This document shows positions 59,809-64,000 of a stretch of DNA of 64,000 bases, piece after piece (position 1 is the first letter of the stretch; each line of letters opens with the position of its first letter). The DNA is from an uncultured Eggerthellaceae bacterium. Lineage in GTDB: Bacteria > Actinomycetota > Coriobacteriia > Coriobacteriales > Eggerthellaceae. Where the stretch lies: positions 4,250 to 68,249 of the forward strand of contig CAKUNS010000006.1 in assembly GCA_934668515.1 (NCBI GenBank), read 5' to 3'. Position numbers and translations under genes: made by a program. The notes below the pieces were generated by a model, which was given only the letters and a program-made list of their open reading frames with translations, was not told where the DNA came from and made no database searches.

Positions 59809-61080
59809 ATGAAGTTCCAAGTAGTAAACCTGGGCTGCAAGGTCAACCGAGTCGAGTCGGATGACGTTGCAGCCTGCTTTCTTTCACAAGGTCTCGAACC
59901 CGCTTCGTCACACGACGCAGACGTCGTCTTCGTAAACACCTGCACCGTTACGGGAGAAGCCGATAAGAAAGCACGCAAAGCCGTTCGCCATGCTCTCAAC
60001 AGCCATCCGAATGCTCGTGTGGTCGTATCAGGATGCGCCTCGGCCATTGACCCAGGAAAATTCCAAGAGATGGACCCTGCTCGCGTGGATGTTATAGGCC
60101 GCGCAGAGCTTGTCGGTTTCGTTCAAGACCTCGTGGCTCGATCAACGACGTCGAACTCGGAACCGGCCAATATCAAAAGCGATGACGCAGATCGCCTTCG
60201 TATCGGCGAAGGGTTCAACACACGAGTCAACATCAAAGTGCAAGACGGTTGCGATAATGCCTGCACGTACTGCATTGTTCATGTAGCTCGAGGCAAAGCC
60301 ACCAGCCGAAACTTCAACGAAGTGGTATCCGAGTGCGTGCGTTATGCGCAAAACGGTTCGCGGGAAATCGTTCTTGCGGGAATCAATCTTGGGTCTTATA
60401 ACCACGAAAGCCGAATGCTCCCCGAGTTGCTGAAAGAGCTTCTGTTCAAAACCGCTGATTTGCCCGACGCCGCTTCACCGGTTCGATTCCGCATCTCAAG
60501 CATCGAACCGGAATGCATCGATGAAAAGCTCCTTCAGGTCATTGCGACTGCCAATGGCAGGGTCTGTCGTCATCTGCACCTTCCGCTTCAGGCAGGAAGC
60601 TCCAAAGTGCTTCGGGAAATGGCAAGACGCTATTCCGCCGATCAATTCAAGCAACTTGTCGATACCATCTACCGCTTCGTTCCAACGATGTCTTTAAGCA
60701 CTGACATCATCGTCGGATTCCCTGGCGAAACAGACAACGAATTCCAAGAAACGCTTGACCTTGCCGCCGCATGCCGATTCTCGAAGATCCATGTGTTCCC
60801 TTACTCCATGAGAGAGGGGACACCCGCAGCAAAAAGACCTGATCAGGTCCCCGCTGAAGTCAAGCAAAAGCGTGCTACAAGACTGCGTGGGCTCTCCGAC
60901 GAACTGGCTCTAGTTGATTTCGAACATCGTGTGGGAACTTACGAATCGGTCATCATCGAGCCAGACTTCGCCTTGACGGAAAGCTATCATGAAATAGAAC
61001 GACCCGCGATCGGCGCAGTTGGAGACCTGGTTTCGCTTAAGCTTGAATCCAACATGCTTCGATCCCAGCAATCAGAGTAG
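59809..61080 (+). CDS. mtaB: tRNA t6A37 methylthiotransferase MtaB
   Basis: Radical SAM methylthiotransferase converting t6A37 to ms2t6A37 in tRNA. The product from ATG 59809 has 423 residues. An N-terminal UPF0004 domain (VVNLGCKVNRVESDD, NTCTVTGEADKKAR) is followed by the radical SAM motif CDNACTYCIV (about 147-156), LAGINLGSYNHESRMLPELL and LSTDIIVGFPGETDNEF, and a C-terminal TRAM-like part. An ATG at 59770 with GAGG upstream would add 13 non-conserved residues overlapping the previous gene. Belongs to the MtaB/YqeV rather than the MiaB branch by its start and length; that split is the less certain part. Confidence 0.9.
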   Translation: MKFQVVNLGCKVNRVESDDVAACFLSQGLEPASSHDADVVFVNTCTVTGEADKKARKAVRHALNSHPNARVVVSGCASAIDPGKFQEMDPARVDVIGRAELVGFVQDLVARSTTSNSEPANIKSDDADRLRIGEGFNTRVNIKVQDGCDNACTYCIVHVARGKATSRNFNEVVSECVRYAQNGSREIVLAGINLGSYNHESRMLPELLKELLFKTADLPDAASPVRFRISSIEPECIDEKLLQVIATANGRVCRHLHLPLQAGSSKVLREMARRYSADQFKQLVDTIYRFVPTMSLSTDIIVGFPGETDNEFQETLDLAAACRFSKIHVFPYSMREGTPAAKRPDQVPAEVKQKRATRLRGLSDELALVDFEHRVGTYESVIIEPDFALTESYHEIERPAIGAVGDLVSLKLESNMLRSQQSE

Positions 61081-61089
61081 GGGGATGGC

Positions 61090-61557
61090 ATGGAAATCAC
61101 CATCAATGCCGACTACCGCGAAGACGCACTCAAGAACGTGCCCGTAGAAAACCTCGCGACGTTTGTCATCTCGAGCGAGAACAAGCCCGAATCGACGGAG
61201 GTCTCTATCAACTTCGTCGACAACGACTCAATCAAAACGCTCAACAACGACTATCGAGGTGTCGACCTGATCACAGACGTTCTTTCTTTCGAGTGCGACG
61301 GCATAGAAGACGAAGGATTCGCATGCCCCGAATTCGAAGTGTATGAACTTGGCGATATCGTCATCGCACCCGATGTCGCTGAAGCGCAGGCACGGGAATT
61401 CGGGACGTCTTTCGAAGATGAAGTTAGCCTCCTCATCGTCCATGGTCTTCTGCATTTGTGTGGATACGACCACATGGAGGAAGACGAAGCCGAGATCATG
61501 GAAGGCAAGGAGCGCGCATTGCTGAGCTCCTTTTACGGCAGGCCATTCGCCCGCTAG
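61090..61557 (+). CDS. ybeY: Endoribonuclease YbeY
   Basis: Metal-dependent RNase for 16S rRNA 3'-end processing and ribosome quality control. The 155-residue product ends in the family motif HGLLHLCGYDH (118-128), which gives the three metal-binding histidines. LNNDYRGVDLITDVLSFE (about 51-68) is the other conserved block. It is followed by dgkA and era, a very common order (ybeY-dgkA-era). Confidence 0.96.
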   Translation: MEITINADYREDALKNVPVENLATFVISSENKPESTEVSINFVDNDSIKTLNNDYRGVDLITDVLSFECDGIEDEGFACPEFEVYELGDIVIAPDVAEAQAREFGTSFEDEVSLLIVHGLLHLCGYDHMEEDEAEIMEGKERALLSSFYGRPFAR

Positions 61558-61569
61558 ACTGGTACGACG

Positions 61570-62001
61570 ATGAAGATAGACGACCAAAACGAAGACAAGC
61601 ATTACGTCCGAGAGAGCGGCAGCAACGACCGATCGGATTATTCGTTAGCAAAGGCATTCAAAAACGCAGGCGCAGGAATCGCCTACGCGATGAAAACCCA
61701 ACGCAACGTAAGAATCGATCTCGTATTCGCCGTAATCGCACTAGCTTTGGGCTTTATCCTGAAGATCAGCGTCACGCAATGGGCTGTCGTTTGTCTTTGC
61801 ATTGGTTCGGTAATCGGCATGGAATGCGTGAACACAGCCATTGAGTCAGTTGTCGACCTTGTTTCGCCCGAGTACCATATCCTCGCCAAACACGCTAAAG
61901 ATTGTGCTGCAGGGGCCGTTTATCTAGTCGCAATCGCATCGGCAGCCGTCGGTATCATGATTTTCGTTCCCCGTATCCTCTTGATGATCGGCCTTGCCTG
62001 A
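61570..62001 (+). CDS. dgkA: Diacylglycerol/undecaprenol kinase
   Basis: A 143-residue integral membrane kinase. After ~45 polar residues come three membrane helices. The catalytic signature is MECVNTAIESVVDLV (about 84-98) followed by AKHAKDCAAGAVYLVAI. In Gram-positives the family phosphorylates undecaprenol, recycling the cell-wall lipid carrier. The N-terminal cytosolic extension of ~25 residues is not conserved. It lies between ybeY and era and overlaps neither. Confidence 0.93.
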   Translation: MKIDDQNEDKHYVRESGSNDRSDYSLAKAFKNAGAGIAYAMKTQRNVRIDLVFAVIALALGFILKISVTQWAVVCLCIGSVIGMECVNTAIESVVDLVSPEYHILAKHAKDCAAGAVYLVAIASAAVGIMIFVPRILLMIGLA

Positions 62002-62029
62002 TCATCTTCCGCATACAGAAAGGATAACC

Positions 62030-62956
62030 ATGGCATCTACAATGGGTCATGTTGAAGGTAGGGAATTCAGGTCGGGCTTCGTCACGTTCGTCGGCAGGCC
62101 GAACGCTGGCAAATCCACCCTCATCAACAACATCATGGGCAAAAAAATCGCCATCACCTCAAACACCGCGCAAACAACGCGCCATCGCTTCCGCGCTGTT
62201 CTCACTCGCGATGATTTCCAGATGATTCTCGTTGACACCCCAGGTCTTCATAAGCCGCACGACGCCCTGGGCGAAGAGCTGAACACATCCGCGCTGAAAT
62301 CCCTTGAAGATGTCGATGCCGTATGCATGCTTGTCGACAGTTCCAAGGAAGTCGGAAGGGGCGACGAATGGGTTGCGTCTCAGCTCAATTCTGTTCGTGC
62401 CACTAAAATCCTCGTACTGTCAAAATGCGACCTCGTCAACGAAGAGCAACTTGCCGCCCAGATGGAAAAAGCACGCCAACTAGCTGATTGGGACGCCGTG
62501 ATGGTCTGCTCCGGTGAAACCGGAGAGGGCGTGGAAAACCTGGTCAACGACATCGCGGCTCTCTTGCCCGAGGGTCCGAAGTGGTTCCCCGACGATATGG
62601 AAACCGATCAGCCTATCGAGGTCGTCATTGCCGAGTTCATCCGTGAAAAGATCCTCCGCTCGTTTCACGATGAGGTGCCTCACGCCATCGGCGTGAAGGT
62701 CGAGGAGATGCGTTACAACAAGCGAAACAAAACCAATGGCATCACCGCCATCGTTTACGTCGAACGCGACAGCCAAAAGGGAATCATCATCGGCAAGGGC
62801 GGTAGCGCCATCAAGAAAATCGGCACGGAGGCTCGCGCCGATCTCGAACAACTACTGGGCACCAAGGTGTTCCTTGACCTTTCCGTTAAAGTTAAGAAGA
62901 ACTGGAGACGCGATGCCTCCCAAATCCGCCGTTTCGGATACGGCGAAGGCGCATAA
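62030..62956 (+). CDS. era: GTPase Era
   Basis: Ribosome-assembly GTPase that binds the 16S rRNA 3' end. The 308-residue product has GRPNAGKST (22-30), the Era effector region IAITSNTAQTTRHRFRAV, DTPGLHKP and SKCD. The C-terminal KH domain has IVYVERDSQKGIIIGKGGSA (about 242-261). ATG 62030 has AGAAAGGA at 6 nt; the longer frame upstream lies in the dgkA end. Confidence 0.97.
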   Translation: MASTMGHVEGREFRSGFVTFVGRPNAGKSTLINNIMGKKIAITSNTAQTTRHRFRAVLTRDDFQMILVDTPGLHKPHDALGEELNTSALKSLEDVDAVCMLVDSSKEVGRGDEWVASQLNSVRATKILVLSKCDLVNEEQLAAQMEKARQLADWDAVMVCSGETGEGVENLVNDIAALLPEGPKWFPDDMETDQPIEVVIAEFIREKILRSFHDEVPHAIGVKVEEMRYNKRNKTNGITAIVYVERDSQKGIIIGKGGSAIKKIGTEARADLEQLLGTKVFLDLSVKVKKNWRRDASQIRRFGYGEGA

Positions 62957-62991
62957 ACGTTTGCAGGAATAGGGGAGATGAAATCGAAACG

Positions 62992-63023
62992 AATAGGGCG
63001 AACATGTTCGCCCTATTTCCCTT
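62992..63023 (+). terminator. Terminator after era
   Basis: A 26-nt perfect palindrome (62992-63017) folds into a long stem with a small loop and is followed by TTCCCTTT. It closes the ybeY-dgkA-era run. Its centre contains a GAAC-AT-GTTC core, but see the rejected LexA interpretation. Confidence 0.7.
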
Positions 63024-63062
63024 TACAATGAAGTCAAAGTGAGAAAAAGGAGATTAGGCTTC

Positions 63063-64000
63063 ATGATTTGCCCTAACTGCAACAACGAAAACCGCGAAGG
63101 CGCCAAGTTCTGCGACGCCTGCGGATTTCCCCTTTCTCAGACCACAAACAAGCTCGATCTTCCTTCAATTGAGGAGGAGGATTCCAGGAGCGAACCTGTG
63201 CCCTCAGACGAACAGCCTGTTTCCGCTAATGAGCAGGTTGATCTTTCTGGCTCTGATATCGAGACCCCAATCGCCGACGACAACGCTAAGGACGAAGAAG
63301 CCCTCGACGAAACAAACGTCGAGCAGGGCGAGCAGACCGACGAACCGGACGCCAAGAACGAAGAGAGCTCCCAAAATTCCGCCGACATGACGCTTAATCT
63401 CTCCAGCCTTGGCCTTAATGGAGCAACCAAGCCTCTGGACGACAACGTAAACGATCGCGTTGTGGCGTCTGCATTCGTCGCGCCCAAACCCGACTGGCGC
63501 GATGGCGCAACTATGGAAATGCCTATCATCGAAGCTGACCAATCCGCGCCAAAGAGCACCGATTTCCGCATCTCTTCTTCAAAGGAGGCGAATAAACCTT
63601 CCAAGAAGACCATTTTTGCAATTATCGCGAGCATCGTGATCATCCTCGCCGTTGCCGCTGGAGTCACCTACACTCTGGAAATCTGGGGCGGCAAATCCGT
63701 TCCCGATGTAACCGGCATGTCTGAAAGCGAAGCAACCGAAACTCTTCAAGCAAAAGGCTTTGCCGTACGCTCCACCCAGGTGAAATCCGACGATAAAGAA
63801 GGCATCGTCCTTGTCGAGGATCCTGAAGGAAATTCACGCCTGGCCGAAGGATCTGAGATAGTCATCCACATCACCACCCATCGTTTCGTTCCCGACGTCG
63901 TTGGCAAGTCCCTTGACGAAGCCAAATCCGCCATTGCCGCAGAAGGGTTCGAAAACGTCACGTACACCTTCGTCAATTCCGACGAGGAAGAAAACAAGAT
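63063..64000 (+). CDS. Zinc-ribbon, single-pass membrane protein with extracellular PASTA repeats (truncated by window end)
   Basis: The frame is open from ATG 63063 (AAAAAGGAG upstream) to the last base, 312 codons so far, with no stop. It starts with a zinc ribbon (CPNCNNENREGAKFCDACG, C3/C6/C17/C20). A long acidic, probably disordered segment follows (about 25-180), then one membrane helix (about 183-205, TIFAIIASIVIILAVAAGV). Two PASTA-type domains are visible: VPDVTGMSESEATETLQAKG at about 213 and VPDVVGKSLDEAKSAIAAEG at about 277, the second cut off. PASTA domains bind peptidoglycan fragments and are best known on Ser/Thr kinases, but no kinase domain precedes the helix here. Function unknown, probably cell-wall sensing. 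Confidence 0.85.
   Translation, partial: MICPNCNNENREGAKFCDACGFPLSQTTNKLDLPSIEEEDSRSEPVPSDEQPVSANEQVDLSGSDIETPIADDNAKDEEALDETNVEQGEQTDEPDAKNEESSQNSADMTLNLSSLGLNGATKPLDDNVNDRVVASAFVAPKPDWRDGATMEMPIIEADQSAPKSTDFRISSSKEANKPSKKTIFAIIASIVIILAVAAGVTYTLEIWGGKSVPDVTGMSESEATETLQAKGFAVRSTQVKSDDKEGIVLVEDPEGNSRLAEGSEIVIHITTHRFVPDVVGKSLDEAKSAIAAEGFENVTYTFVNSDEEENK

Noticed and set aside
60249..60278. MtaB gene as MiaB
   Set aside because: The N-terminus, length and linker around the radical SAM cysteines fit the t6A-acting MtaB branch better than MiaB. The reaction class is the same.
62998..63011. LexA/SOS-box-like CGAAC...GTTCG sequence upstream of the PASTA gene
   Set aside because: The arms are separated by 2 nt, whereas the Gram-positive/actinobacterial LexA site needs 4. 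The sequence is fully explained as the centre of the perfect 26-nt terminator palindrome after era.
1..64000. Mobile elements, prophage, CRISPR arrays or defence islands
   Set aside because: No transposase, integrase, phage structural gene, regular direct repeats with spacers, or att-like duplications were seen. Gene order is that of core chromosome.

Overview
This window is a gene-dense stretch of bacterial chromosome, about 56 protein genes in 64 kb. It contains no tRNA, rRNA, insertion sequence, prophage or CRISPR array that I can see. Base composition is roughly mid-50s per cent GC by eye. Several things point to an anaerobic actinobacterium, most likely class Coriobacteriia (Eggerthella/Slackia-like): an actinobacterial integration host factor (mihF) next to gmk and rpoZ, YlxR between nusA and infB, a ferredoxin-linked 2-oxoacid oxidoreductase instead of a pyruvate-dehydrogenase-type complex, and a membrane pyrophosphatase. 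The genus cannot be fixed from the sequence alone.

Layout. 0-9.2 kb holds branched-chain amino acid and serine synthesis (ilvD-ilvB-ilvN-ilvC, serA, leuA), with terminators inside leaders. 9.2-17.6 kb is the rimP-nusA-ylxR-infB-rbfA-nrnA-truB-ribF translation/RNA operon, behind a promoter and an intrinsic terminator. A lone hppA proton/sodium-pumping pyrophosphatase follows. From 20.0 to 21.8 kb a minus-strand pair (a YfcE-like phosphoesterase and a dGTPase-like HD protein) diverges from dnaG. Then come def-fmt and an unusual rsmB with a long basic disordered N-terminus. 27.7-33.6 kb is a metabolic island: cupin-HTH regulator, acyl-CoA synthetase, P-loop ATPase, and a four-subunit Vor-type 2-oxoacid:ferredoxin oxidoreductase.

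33.7-34.5 kb carries a minus-strand barnase-like RNase with a lipoprotein-type signal, translationally coupled to a barstar-like inhibitor. This is the most accessory-looking locus of the window. 34.7-44.9 kb is a PyrR-attenuated pyrimidine operon (pyrR-pyrB-pyrC-carA-carB-pyrK-pyrD-pyrF; pyrE is absent). Next come mihF-gmk-rpoZ-thiI, comEA-comEC-holA, and convergent rpsT with an extended S20. 52.6-63.0 kb holds lepA, a small membrane protein, dusB, hemW, then hrcA-dnaJ behind an oddly spaced CIRCE-like repeat, an unrecognised gene, mtaB, ybeY, dgkA and era. The window ends inside a zinc-ribbon/PASTA membrane protein.

Functionally most genes are housekeeping. The points worth a second look are: the lipoprotein barnase/barstar pair; the acid-activation plus 2-oxoacid oxidoreductase cluster with its dedicated ATPase; the terminator in the leader of the nusA operon; lineage-type extensions on NusA, RsmB, S20 and CarA; and the 23-nt-spaced CIRCE half-sites. 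I found no clearly new multi-gene defence or mobile system. Gene starts were chosen from ribosome binding sites and overlaps. All functional assignments come from recognising motifs by eye, not from database searches.
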